Assembly: GCF_001422725.1 (NCBI RefSeq)
Contig: NZ_LMMA01000003.1
Location: 62,001-126,000, forward strand
Direction of reading: 5' to 3'
Source of the DNA: Flavobacterium sp. Leaf82
Lineage (GTDB): Bacteria > Bacteroidota > Bacteroidia > Flavobacteriales > Flavobacteriaceae
Length of the DNA stretch: 64,000 bases
Each line of letters opens with the position of its first letter. Positions within the stretch are counted from its first letter, which is position 1. Position numbers and translations under genes: made by a program. This document shows positions 53,574-61,712 of the stretch, one piece after another. The notes below the pieces were generated by a model. It saw nothing but the letters and a program-made list of their open reading frames with translations. It ran no database searches and was not told where the DNA came from.

Positions 53574-53651
53574 TTTTTAAAACTTAAAAAACTGTAAACT
53601 GAAAGTGTAAACTGTAAACTAATCCTTAATTTAGCCAATATTACTAAAATT

Positions 53652-54398
53652 ATGATGCTAATTCGTTATATATCTCAAATAGGAAGATATTTTTTAATGC
53701 TGAAAGAAATTTTTAACAAACAGACTAAATGGCCTGTTATGAAAAAATTGATTTTCAAAGAAATTGATGATTTAATAATTGACTCTCTTGGCATCGTTTG
53801 CTTTATCTCTTTTTTTATTGGAGGAGTTGTTGCTATTCAAACTGCATTAAACTTAACTAATCCTTTAATTCCAAAATATTTAATTGGTTTTGCTACACGT
53901 CAATCTGTGATTTTGGAGTTTGCTCCTACTTTTATTTCGGTAATTATGGCCGGAAAAATGGGATCTTACATCACATCCAGTATTGGTACAATGCGTGTTA
54001 CAGAACAAATTGATGCTCTTGAAGTTATGGGTGTTAACTCATTGAACTATCTTGTTTTTCCTAAAATAGTAGCTTTATTAATGTATCCTTTTGTAATTGG
54101 TATTAGTATGTTCCTTGGTATTTTTGGAGGATGGCTTGCGTGTGCATACGGAGGATTTTCGACCAGCCAGGATTTTATTCAGGGTGCACAAATGGAATTT
54201 ATTCCTTTCCACATTACATATGCCTTTATTAAAACTTTAATTTTCGCAATGTTATTGGCTACAATTCCGTCTTTTCACGGATATTACATGAAAGGTGGCG
54301 CATTAGAAGTTGGTAAAGCAAGTACAGTTTCATTTGTATGGACATCTGTTTGTATTATTCTTTTTAATTATATATTAACTCAATTATTATTAGGATAA
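53652..54398 (+). CDS. mlaE: MlaE-family ABC transporter permease
   Basis: A 248-residue permease with six or so membrane segments. The MlaE signature is clear: GGVVAIQTALNLTNP, then FAPTFISVIMAGKMGSYITS and SSIGTMRVTEQIDALEVMGV. It moves phospholipids between the inner and outer membranes with the ATPase encoded next. The stop codon overlaps the mlaF ATG by one base. Two ATG codons in a row (53652, 53655) can be the start. Confidence 0.92.
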   Translation: MMLIRYISQIGRYFLMLKEIFNKQTKWPVMKKLIFKEIDDLIIDSLGIVCFISFFIGGVVAIQTALNLTNPLIPKYLIGFATRQSVILEFAPTFISVIMAGKMGSYITSSIGTMRVTEQIDALEVMGVNSLNYLVFPKIVALLMYPFVIGISMFLGIFGGWLACAYGGFSTSQDFIQGAQMEFIPFHITYAFIKTLIFAMLLATIPSFHGYYMKGGALEVGKASTVSFVWTSVCIILFNYILTQLLLG

Positions 54399-55159
54399 TG
54401 ATAGAAGTAAAAAACATAGAAAAATCATTTGGTGACAGTAAAGTTTTAAAAGGGGTTTCGACCGTTTTTGAAACTGGAAAAACCAACTTAATTATAGGAC
54501 AAAGTGGATCCGGAAAAACCGTTTTATTAAAAACTTTGTTAGGCATTCATACGCCGGATTCCGGAACAATTGAATTTGACGGAAGAGTTTATTCTGAATT
54601 AAATCCGGACGAAAAAAGAGAATTAAGAACTGAAATTGGAATGGTTTTTCAAGGAAGTGCTTTATTTGATTCAATGACTGTTGAAGAAAATGTCGCTTTT
54701 CCTTTGAAAATGTTCACTAACGATAACAAAGCTAAAATTCAGGAACGTGTTGATTTTGTTTTAGAGCGTGTTAACTTAGTTGATGCCCATAAAAAATTAC
54801 CTTCTGAAATTTCCGGAGGTATGCAAAAACGTGTGGCAATTGCCCGTGCGATTGTAAATAATCCAAAATATTTGTTTTGTGACGAACCTAACTCTGGTCT
54901 TGATCCAAACACTTCTACTTTGATTGATAATCTGATCAAAGAAATTACCGAAGAATATAATATCACCACCGTAATTAATACGCATGATATGAACTCGGTA
55001 ATGGAAATTGGCGAGAATATTGTTTTCTTGAAAAAAGGTGTAAAAGCGTGGCAGGGAACTAAAGAAGAAATCTTTAGAACAGATAATAAAGATATTGTGA
55101 AATTTGTTTACTCTTCGAACTTATTCAAAAAAGTGAGAGAAGCATATCTTAAAGGATAA
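54398..55159 (+). CDS. mlaF: MlaF-family ABC transporter ATP-binding protein
   Basis: A 253-residue ABC ATPase with Walker A IIGQSGSGKTVLLKTL (about residue 35), the Q-loop GMVFQGSALFDSMTVEENV, signature SGGMQKRVAIARAI, Walker B YLFCDEPNSGLDP and switch NTHDMNS. It powers MlaE lipid transport. Unlike the E. coli set, no MCE-domain (MlaD) gene follows here; it may be elsewhere. A strong terminator ends the unit. Confidence 0.92.
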   Translation: MIEVKNIEKSFGDSKVLKGVSTVFETGKTNLIIGQSGSGKTVLLKTLLGIHTPDSGTIEFDGRVYSELNPDEKRELRTEIGMVFQGSALFDSMTVEENVAFPLKMFTNDNKAKIQERVDFVLERVNLVDAHKKLPSEISGGMQKRVAIARAIVNNPKYLFCDEPNSGLDPNTSTLIDNLIKEITEEYNITTVINTHDMNSVMEIGENIVFLKKGVKAWQGTKEEIFRTDNKDIVKFVYSSNLFKKVREAYLKG

Positions 55160-55189
55160 AATTCAAAGATCCAATTCTGAAAGAACTCA

Positions 55190-55240
55190 ATAAAAAAATC
55201 CCAAATTTCAATTTTTAAAATTGGGATTTGGGATTTTTTC
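55190..55240. terminator. Bidirectional terminator between mlaF and the SprT-like gene
   Basis: Arms 55196-55215 and 55217-55236 are complementary at 18 of 20 positions, flanked by A and T runs, between converging genes. Confidence 0.88.
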
Positions 55241-55257
55241 TTTTTTTGGGATTTAAC

Positions 55258-55860
55258 CTAATGTGAGTTTATCAATTCTACCTCAGCATTTGGATTAAAA
55301 AGATACGTTCTTCCTGAGCTTATTTCGATACATTCAAAACGTTTGGTCCTAACGGCTAACTTCTTGAATATTTTTCCATTTTTGATTCTGAATACACTTC
55401 CATAAGGGATTTCAAAAACGTAATTTTTGTCGTTTTGCGCATCGTATTGCTTTAAAGCCAAAGACAAAGTAGTATCGGTGTCACTACTAGCAGACGGATT
55501 CTTAAAATGCCTTGCTAATAAGGGCAATAATTGCCCGGGGAAAATTTCCGGACGAATAAAAGGAACCATCATACGTTGAAAAGTAAGTTTCCATTCATTT
55601 CCGTGAGGTTTTATTTGTCGCCCAAACTTTTCAAATGCCACTAAATGTGAAATCTCATGAATCAACGTAATCAAAAAACGATACTTATTTAAACTGGCAT
55701 TTACCGTGATTTCATGTTTGCCGCTTGGTCCTCTCCTATAATCTCCATGACGCGTTTGACGCTCATTTACGATTTTAAGATGAACCTGATTGGCAACAAT
55801 CAAATCAAACACAGGCTTTACAGCATGTTCCGGTATATATCTGGCTAATGTTTCGTTCAA
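55258..55860 (-). CDS. SprT-like zinc-dependent domain protein
   Basis: A 200-residue protein with HEISH at 68-72 in FLITLIHEISHLVAFEKFG followed by KPHGNEWKLTFQRMM, the SprT/Spartan-type metalloprotease pattern with a third histidine. The C-terminal zinc-ribbon cysteines of classical SprT are absent. The substrate is unknown. It is monocistronic, reading toward a shared terminator. Confidence 0.82.
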   Translation of the reverse strand: MNETLARYIPEHAVKPVFDLIVANQVHLKIVNERQTRHGDYRRGPSGKHEITVNASLNKYRFLITLIHEISHLVAFEKFGRQIKPHGNEWKLTFQRMMVPFIRPEIFPGQLLPLLARHFKNPSASSDTDTTLSLALKQYDAQNDKNYVFEIPYGSVFRIKNGKIFKKLAVRTKRFECIEISSGRTYLFNPNAEVELINSH

Positions 55861-55913
55861 AATAATTATGAGTTATAAAGTATCTTTTTTTTAATCAAAT
55901 GAAATAACAAAAT

Positions 55914-55938
55914 GGCTTCGACTTCGCTCAGCCTGACA
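55914..55938. repeat. REP-like fragment (GGCTTCGACTTCGCTCAGCC...TGACA)
   Basis: A GC-richer 25-base word in an AT-rich spacer, reading on the minus strand TGTCAGGCTGAGCGAAGTCG and onward. It resembles the arm of the 100-bp repeat (TGTCATTTCGACGAAGG) in its ends but is a single arm here. It lies between two minus-strand genes. Confidence 0.45.
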
Positions 55939-55957
55939 ATTACTAATCTATAAATAA

Positions 55958-56635
55958 TTAAGGATTCGTTGACGAAACCTCTAACACTTTCCCGTTAAAA
56001 TATTTATTTCCGTTCAGGGTAAAATCATAAATATATGTTGCCATTCCGTCAGCAGAAATTGGCGCCTGATAACCCGGAAAAGCTTCATTTAGCATTTCAG
56101 TCTGAACAGAACCCAAAGCCAGAACATTAAATGAAATTCCTTGTTCTTTATATTCTTCGGCTAATAATTCTGTTAAGGTAATTACTGCTCCTTTACTGGA
56201 ACTATAAGCTGCTAATCCAGCAAATTTAAGACTTCCTCTTACACCACCAATTGAACTAATAGTTACGACATGACTTCCTTTTTGAAGATACGGCAGACAA
56301 ATTCTGGTAAGATTCGCCACAGCAAAAACATTTACTTTATAAATGCTTTCAAAATCAGCCTGAGTTGTTTCTGCAAAAGGTTTTAATAATAAAGCTCCGG
56401 CATTGTGAACAACTGCATCTACTTTTTTCCAAGTCGATGATAAAAACTTATCTACTTCCTGCAAAGCACTATCATCTGCCAAATCAATTGAAAGACAAGT
56501 AACATTTTGATGCTCTAAAAGTATTTGAGGTATTTTTCTTGAAATGGCTAAAACCTGATTTCCAGCATTTGCAAATTGCAATGCTAATTCGTAACCAATT
56601 CCTCTACTGGTTCCGGTAACAATAATATTTTTCAT
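55958..56635 (-). CDS. Short-chain dehydrogenase/reductase
   Basis: A 225-residue classical SDR: nucleotide-binding VTGTSRGIGYELALQFANAG, NAG motif HNAGALLLKPFAE, the catalytic Ser in VVTISSIGGVRG, and the Tyr-x-x-x-Lys in AAYSSSKGAVITLTELLAEE. NAD(P)-dependent, cytoplasmic; the substrate is unknown. The promoter box is four bases before the ATG. Confidence 0.9.
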   Translation of the reverse strand: MKNIIVTGTSRGIGYELALQFANAGNQVLAISRKIPQILLEHQNVTCLSIDLADDSALQEVDKFLSSTWKKVDAVVHNAGALLLKPFAETTQADFESIYKVNVFAVANLTRICLPYLQKGSHVVTISSIGGVRGSLKFAGLAAYSSSKGAVITLTELLAEEYKEQGISFNVLALGSVQTEMLNEAFPGYQAPISADGMATYIYDFTLNGNKYFNGKVLEVSSTNP

Positions 56636-56639
56636 AAGG

Positions 56640-56647
56640 CAAAAATA
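56640..56647 (-). promoter_or_regulatory. -7 box TATTTTTG, four bases upstream of the SDR gene
   Basis: The minus strand reads TATTTTTG, and four bases separate it from the ATG at 56635. This is the same spacing as for rlmB, the TPR gene and the regulator at 41026. Confidence 0.55.
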
Positions 56648-56671
56648 AGCAAATCCAATAATATAGTCCGG

Positions 56672-57649
56672 TTATTTATTCATTGTAATTTCTTGTGTTG
56701 GCGAAATGGCAATTTTAGTAACCGCAGGTAAAAACTCCTGAATAAAAGAAGTTATGTGAGGAACATCCATTACTTTAAATTCGTCTGAAACATGATGATA
56801 AAAATCAAAATTCTCAAAATCAAAAGTACTTATTGATTGACACGGTTTCTTGAATACTTCATAAAAAGAATAATTATCTGATCTGTAGAACAATTCATAT
56901 TCGGCTTCTTTAGGCAAAAAGCCAATTGTTTTTTTACCCGTATATTCATTTATTTTTTGAGCCATATTCGATTTGTCAAAGCCTGTAACATAAGCCAGAT
57001 AATCACGTTTCATAGGTACACCAATCATTTCGATATTTAATTGTGTGTATAAATTGAAGTTTTGTTTCTTTAGTTTTTGCACTAAACTTTTAGAACCTAA
57101 CAATCCTTTTTCTTCTCCTGCAAAAAACACAAATAATAGGCTTCTTTTATTAGATTTTGTCACGCTAAAATATTTTGCCAGTTCCGCGACAGCTGTCACT
57201 CCTGATGCATCATCATTTGCTCCGTTATTTATAACATCACCTTGTTTGTTTTTCTCTAAACCAATGTGATCATAATGTGCACTTAAAACAATAAACTCTT
57301 TTTTCAGGACAGGATCAGTTCCTTCTAAGAATCCAACGATATTATATGCAGGGGTTTTAAAATTAGTAAGTGTATCTCTATAAGATGTGAAATAAGGTTT
57401 TACATTATTTTTCTTAAAAAAATCCTCTAAAAACAATGCTGCTTTTTCAATTCCTCTAGTTCCGGTTTCCCTGCCTTCTAATTCATCTGAAGAAAGATAT
57501 TTCAGGAAATCCGAGACTTCGTTTTGTTCTACTTTATAACTAATCTCAATGGGTTTAGAAGTTGCTATTGTAGCTTTTTCACTTACTGCTGTTGGATTTG
57601 ACTTGCAGGCTAATAAAGCAATCGGAAGTAGAAAGTATATTTTTTTCAT
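56672..57649 (-). CDS. M28-family zinc aminopeptidase-like lipoprotein
   Basis: A 325-residue lipoprotein (lipobox LLAC, Cys15) with the M28 fold: ILSAHYDHIGLEKNKQGD with the first metal ligand His, GANDDASGVTAVAELAKYF with the bridging Asp, FFAGEEKGLLGSKSL with the catalytic and ligand Glu, IEMIGVP with a further ligand in place of Asp, and YHHVSDEF with the final His. It probably releases amino acids from peptides in the periplasm or on the surface. Its end is 36 bases upstream of the SDR gene start. Confidence 0.9.
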   Translation of the reverse strand: MKKIYFLLPIALLACKSNPTAVSEKATIATSKPIEISYKVEQNEVSDFLKYLSSDELEGRETGTRGIEKAALFLEDFFKKNNVKPYFTSYRDTLTNFKTPAYNIVGFLEGTDPVLKKEFIVLSAHYDHIGLEKNKQGDVINNGANDDASGVTAVAELAKYFSVTKSNKRSLLFVFFAGEEKGLLGSKSLVQKLKKQNFNLYTQLNIEMIGVPMKRDYLAYVTGFDKSNMAQKINEYTGKKTIGFLPKEAEYELFYRSDNYSFYEVFKKPCQSISTFDFENFDFYHHVSDEFKVMDVPHITSFIQEFLPAVTKIAISPTQEITMNK

Positions 57650-57720
57650 AGAGAGATTGTAATTTTAGGTAAATTATTGGTTTAAAACAATAAACTTCTG
57701 AAATGTAAAAAAAATAATTA

Positions 57721-57758
57721 TAAAAAAACCCTTTCAAAGCCAAAAAAGCTGAAAGGGT
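57721..57758 (-). terminator. Terminator of the acyl-CoA dehydrogenase gene
   Basis: On the minus strand ACCCTTTCAGC pairs with GCTTTGAAAGGGT, one base bulged, and is followed by seven T, 24 bases after the stop codon. Confidence 0.85.
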
Positions 57759-57782
57759 ATTTATATAAAATTAAATCGAAAA

Positions 57783-58925
57783 TTATCCTGCAATAACTGA
57801 TCTTGAAATTACGATTTTCTGAATCTCTGAAGTTCCTTCGTAAATCTGGGTAATCTTTGCATCACGCATAAAACGTTCTACGTGGTATTCTTTTACATAC
57901 CCGTTTCCTCCGTGAATCTGTACTGCTTCTACTGCCGTATCCATTGCTACTTGCGAAGCAAATAATTTTGCCATTGCACCACTTACATCGTAGTTTTTTT
58001 GTTGGTCTTTATCCCAGGCTGCTTTCATACATAAGTGACGAGCTGCTTCTATATTAACCGCCATATCTGCCAGTTTAAAAGCAATTGCCTGATGATTACA
58101 AATTTCTGTTCCAAAAGCTTTACGTTCTTTCGAATATTTCAAAGCCAGTTCATAAGCTCCTGAAGCAATTCCTAAAGCTTGAGATGCAATCCCAATACGT
58201 CCCCCAGCAAGGGTTTTCATAGCGAATTTAAATCCGAAACCGTCTTCTCCAATTCTATTTTCTTTAGGAACTTTTACATCACTAAACATCAAAGAGTGTG
58301 TATCAGAACCACGAATTCCCATTTTTTGTTCTTTTGGACCAATAGAAAAACCTGGCATATCTTTAGTCATAATCAAAGCATTGATTCCTTTGTGCTTTTT
58401 CTCCGGATGCGTTTGGGCAATTACCAAATAAACCGATGCAGTGTTTCCGTTTGTAATCCAGTTTTTCGTTCCGTTTACGATATAATGATCTCCCATATCA
58501 ACGGCAGTAGTTTTTTGCGAAGTCGCATCACTACCCGCTTCCGGCTCACTTAAGCAAAATGCGCCGTGAATTTCTCCAGATGCAAGACCCGGTAAATATT
58601 TTTGTTTTTGTTCTTCGGTTCCAAATTCTTGCAAACCCCAACAAACTAATGAGTTGTTTACTGACATAACTACTGAAGCGGATGCATCAACCTTAGAAAT
58701 TTCCTCCATTGCAATTACATACGAAATAGCATCTAAACCACTTCCTCCGTATTTAGGATCAACCATCATTCCCATGAATCCTAATTGTCCCATTTTTTTT
58801 ACTTGCTCCGTTGGAAAAATTTGTTTTTCGTCACGCTCAATAACACCTGGCAACAATTCGTTCTGAGCAAAATCTCTTGCTGCTTGCTGTATCATTAAGT
58901 GTTCTTCGGTAAGATTAAAATCCAT
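57783..58925 (-). CDS. Acyl-CoA dehydrogenase
   Basis: A 380-residue FAD enzyme of standard length. It begins FNLTEEHLMIQQAARDFAQN; the FAD-binding region has CLSEPEAGSDATSQKT and the C-terminal block IHGGNGYVKEYHVERFMRDA with IYEGTSEIQKIVISR, where the Glu of YEGT is the catalytic base of short/medium-chain enzymes. It oxidises acyl-CoA in beta-oxidation or amino-acid breakdown. It has a good promoter and an ATGCATGCATA site upstream. Confidence 0.95.
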   Translation of the reverse strand: MDFNLTEEHLMIQQAARDFAQNELLPGVIERDEKQIFPTEQVKKMGQLGFMGMMVDPKYGGSGLDAISYVIAMEEISKVDASASVVMSVNNSLVCWGLQEFGTEEQKQKYLPGLASGEIHGAFCLSEPEAGSDATSQKTTAVDMGDHYIVNGTKNWITNGNTASVYLVIAQTHPEKKHKGINALIMTKDMPGFSIGPKEQKMGIRGSDTHSLMFSDVKVPKENRIGEDGFGFKFAMKTLAGGRIGIASQALGIASGAYELALKYSKERKAFGTEICNHQAIAFKLADMAVNIEAARHLCMKAAWDKDQQKNYDVSGAMAKLFASQVAMDTAVEAVQIHGGNGYVKEYHVERFMRDAKITQIYEGTSEIQKIVISRSVIAG

Positions 58926-59026
58926 AGTTATCTGTTTTATTGTTTTCTGTAAATCAAATTTTGGAAGAGGATTTTACAGATGGTTATTTTTGTTTTTTGA
59001 ATTATTTTTTTCCTTGAAAAGGCTCC

Positions 59027-59057
59027 CAAAGATAATTTTTAAAACTGGAATTAACAA
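59027..59057 (-). promoter_or_regulatory. Promoter of the acyl-CoA dehydrogenase gene (TTG-N20-TATCTTTG)
   Basis: On the minus strand TTG (59057-59055) and TATCTTTG (59034-59027) are 20 bases apart, the spacing also seen for purK and the regulator. The leader is about 100 bases. The ATGCATGCATA palindrome overlaps the -33 side. Confidence 0.65.
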
Positions 59058-59372
59058 TGCATGCATATAAATTTAATAGATCAGCAACAATTACGATAAC
59101 GTTTTCGTAATAATAACGAAATTTAGCAATACTGGCAGTAAGTTTGCAACGTTTTCTTTAAATTTTAAGAATATAAATACACTAGAAAAACACTAAAAAT
59201 CAAAAGTTATATACGTTTTACAACTTCAAAAACATTAAACAAATCTTAAAAGGCAAAAAACGACGTAAAACTACTCTTACTAATTTGATTATTAATTAAA
59301 TAAGCTAAAAAAAAGAAAAACACAATAAAAAAAAACTTATTTAAAAACGTCGTTTAATTGATAAATTAACAT

Positions 59373-59380
59373 TATTTTTG
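59373..59380 (+). promoter_or_regulatory. -7 box TATTTTTG of the chalcone isomerase-like gene
   Basis: TATTTTTG matches TAnnTTTG and lies 26 bases before the ATG at 59407. Confidence 0.55.
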
Positions 59381-59406
59381 CCTAAAAATTATAAAATTGA
59401 CAGAAC

Positions 59407-59982
59407 ATGAAAAAGATTTTACTATTACTTACTCTTCTTTTAAGCGTACAATTTTCTACCGTTACAGCCCAGACTCAACTGGAGGTAAATGGTGTTACAG
59501 TTCCTAGAAAAATTGAATTTCAAGGTAAAACTTTACAACTTAACGGTGCTGGCGGGAGATCTAAAATGTGGCTCGAAGTTTACGTTCAGGCTTTATATTT
59601 ATCTCAATTAAGTCAGGATCCTCAATTTATTATTGACAGTGATACTGAAATGGCGATTCGAATTGAAATAACATCATCGATGGTATCTTCAAACAAATTG
59701 ACAAAAGCAATGAATGCCGGTTTCGAAAAATCTGCAGGAAGCAATCTTGAAGAATTAAGACCAAGAATCGAACAATTCAAAAAATTACTAAGTGATGCAA
59801 TTACAGAGAAAGATGTATTTGTTTTAGGTTATAATCCACTTGACCAAACTATCAATGTTTATAAAAATGAAGTTCTAAAAGGAAAAGTTTCCGGATTTGA
59901 TTTCAAAAAAGCATTATTCGGAATCTGGCTTTCTGATAAACCAGTAGATGATACTTTGAAAAAGCATTTGTTAGGAATATAA
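59407..59982 (+). CDS. Chalcone isomerase-like secreted protein
   Basis: A 191-residue protein with a signal peptide (KKILLLLTLLLSVQFSTVTA) and a chalcone isomerase-like fold: EVNGVTVPRKIEFQGKTLQL, GAGGRSKMWLEVYVQALYLS and GYNPLDQTINVYKNEVLKGK, ending KPVDDTLKKHLLGI. Bacterial members lack flavonoid activity as far as known and may bind fatty acids in the periplasm. It has its own promoter and terminator. Confidence 0.82.
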   Translation: MKKILLLLTLLLSVQFSTVTAQTQLEVNGVTVPRKIEFQGKTLQLNGAGGRSKMWLEVYVQALYLSQLSQDPQFIIDSDTEMAIRIEITSSMVSSNKLTKAMNAGFEKSAGSNLEELRPRIEQFKKLLSDAITEKDVFVLGYNPLDQTINVYKNEVLKGKVSGFDFKKALFGIWLSDKPVDDTLKKHLLGI

Positions 59983-60003
59983 TTTACATTTAAAAAATAT
60001 TCT

Positions 60004-60042
60004 AAAGCCGAAAACGTACTGTTTTCGGCTTTCTTTTTTTGT
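60004..60042 (+). terminator. Terminator after the chalcone isomerase-like gene
   Basis: AAAGCCGAAAAC and GTTTTCGGCTTT (perfect 12-bp arms, 5-base loop) are followed by C and seven T. Confidence 0.93.
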
Positions 60043-60122
60043 TTAATAAAAATTGATGCACAATACATTATTCGCATTATTCTATTTTATACTTTTACGC
60101 AAACTAAACATATCTCAACAAA

Positions 60123-61349
60123 ATGAAAGATTTATTACAGCAATTTGAAAATAAACCACCTGAAATTGTTTTTAACTGGAAAGATTCTGAAACAGAAGCC
60201 GAAGGCTGGACTGTTATTAATTCACTACGCGGAGGAGCTGCAGGTGGAGGAACAAGAATGAGAAAAGGATTAGATATGAATGAAGTTTTATCCTTGGCAA
60301 AAACAATGGAAGTTAAATTTTCTGTTTCCGGACCAGCAATTGGAGGCGCAAAATCCGGGATAAATTTTGATCCAAATGATCCTCGTAAAAAAGGTGTTTT
60401 GCAACGTTGGTACAAAGCGGTTTCGCCTTTATTAAAAAGTTATTACGGAACTGGTGGAGATTTGAATGTTGATGAAATCCACGAAGTTATTCCAATGACT
60501 GAAGAATGTGGTGTTTGGCATCCGCAAGAAGGCGTTTTCAACGGTCACTTTAAACCAACAGAAGCTGATAAAATAAATAGAATTGGTCAATTACGTCAGG
60601 GAGTTATCAAGGTAATTGAAAATCCTAAATTCTCACCGGATGTAACCAGAAAATATACTGTGGCCGATATGATCACAGGTTATGGCGTTGCCGAAGCGGT
60701 TCGTCATTTTTATGCAACTTATGGCGGAGATATAAAAGGTAAAAAAGCAATCGTACAAGGTTTTGGAAATGTAGGTTCTGCAGCTGCTTTTTATTTGGCC
60801 GAAATGGGAGCAAAAGTTATTGGTATTATTGATCGCGATGGTGGATTAATTAAAGAAGAAGGTTTTTCTTTTGAAGAAATTAAAACGTTATTCTTAAACA
60901 AAGACGGTAATAAATTAGTTGCCGATAATATGATTCCGTTTGAAGAAATCAACTCAAAAATCTGGACTATTGGTGCTGAAATTTTCACGCCTTGTGCTGC
61001 ATCAAGATTGGTTCAACAAACTCAAATTGATAGCTTAATTGCAAACGGATTAGAGGTTATTTCTTGTGGTGCAAATGTTCCTTTTGCTGACAAAGAAATT
61101 TTCTTTGGTTCTATTATGGAGGAAGTAGATCATAAAGTAAGTTTGATTCCGGACTTTATCTCAAATTGCGGAATGGCAAGGGTTTTTGCTTATTTCATGG
61201 AGAAAAAAGTTCAAATGACAGATGAAGCTATTTTTAATGACACATCAGAAATTATAAAAAATGCGATTGTAAAAGCTCACGCTTTAAATCCATCTAAAAC
61301 AAATATTAGTGCAACTGCTTTTGAAATTGCATTGAAACAATTAGTATAA
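60123..61349 (+). CDS. Glu/Leu/Phe/Val dehydrogenase family protein
   Basis: A 408-residue amino-acid dehydrogenase. The N-terminal domain has WTVINSLRGGAAGGGTRMRK and the catalytic Lys region VSGPAIGGAKSGINFDPNDP; the NAD domain has KAIVQGFGNVGSAAAFYLAE and IDRDGG. The lack of a typical GDH N-terminus and the GGGTRM block point to the Leu/Phe/Val side of the family, but the preferred amino acid cannot be read. It deaminates an amino acid to a 2-oxoacid with NAD(P). A variant box TACTTTTA at 60090 is a weak promoter candidate. Confidence 0.88.
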   Translation: MKDLLQQFENKPPEIVFNWKDSETEAEGWTVINSLRGGAAGGGTRMRKGLDMNEVLSLAKTMEVKFSVSGPAIGGAKSGINFDPNDPRKKGVLQRWYKAVSPLLKSYYGTGGDLNVDEIHEVIPMTEECGVWHPQEGVFNGHFKPTEADKINRIGQLRQGVIKVIENPKFSPDVTRKYTVADMITGYGVAEAVRHFYATYGGDIKGKKAIVQGFGNVGSAAAFYLAEMGAKVIGIIDRDGGLIKEEGFSFEEIKTLFLNKDGNKLVADNMIPFEEINSKIWTIGAEIFTPCAASRLVQQTQIDSLIANGLEVISCGANVPFADKEIFFGSIMEEVDHKVSLIPDFISNCGMARVFAYFMEKKVQMTDEAIFNDTSEIIKNAIVKAHALNPSKTNISATAFEIALKQLV

Positions 61350-61370
61350 TTTTCTTTATACATTCATTCT

Positions 61371-61400
61371 AAGCGGGCTAAATTTTAGCTCGCTTTTTTT
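61371..61400 (+). terminator. Terminator of the amino-acid dehydrogenase gene
   Basis: AAGCGGGCTAAA pairs with TTTAGCTCGCTT (one G-T pair) and is followed by a run of T, 22 bases after the stop codon. Confidence 0.88.
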
Positions 61401-61409
61401 ATTTAAAAA

Positions 61410-61629
61410 TTTAAACGCAAAGTTCGCAAGGGTTTACGCAAAGCACGCTAATTTATTTCTCGCAAAGACACAGAGTCGCAAAGTTTTTCTTTTTTAAGTT
61501 TTTCTTTGCGACTCTGCGACTTTGCAAGATTAGATAAAACAGCTTTGTGAACTTACCAAAGTTAGTTTAAAGCAACTCAACAAAACTTTGCATACTTTGC
61601 GAAAAACCTTAGCGAGCTTTGCGGTTAAA
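61410..61629. repeat. 220-bp nested palindromic element rich in GCAAAG/CTTTGC
   Basis: Outer arms 61410-61435 and 61604-61629 are complementary at 22 of 26 positions; the inner arms AGAGTCGCAAAG (61472-61483) and CTTTGCGACTCT (61504-61515) are a perfect 12-bp pair around a 20-base AT-rich loop. GCAAAG and CTTTGC words recur between. It has no coding capacity and fills the gap between the dehydrogenase and tonB. Confidence 0.8.
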
Positions 61630-61712
61630 TTAAGCCTGGCCCTTTCATTCTAAACAATTTTTACTACTTTTAAACGTTTTTATTAAATACTATTACAAAA
61701 CTCAGAATCTAA

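Larger units (their letters stand above)
58926..59406. other. Divergent intergenic region with candidate operators
   Basis: About 480 AT-rich bases without a credible gene. It holds the acyl-CoA dehydrogenase promoter (59027-59057), the ATGCATGCATA site (59057-59067), a palindrome TTACGATAACGTTTTCGTAA (59091-59110), a promoter-like TAAGTTTG on the plus strand at 59139-59146, and the promoter of the chalcone isomerase-like gene near its right end. Confidence 0.5.
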
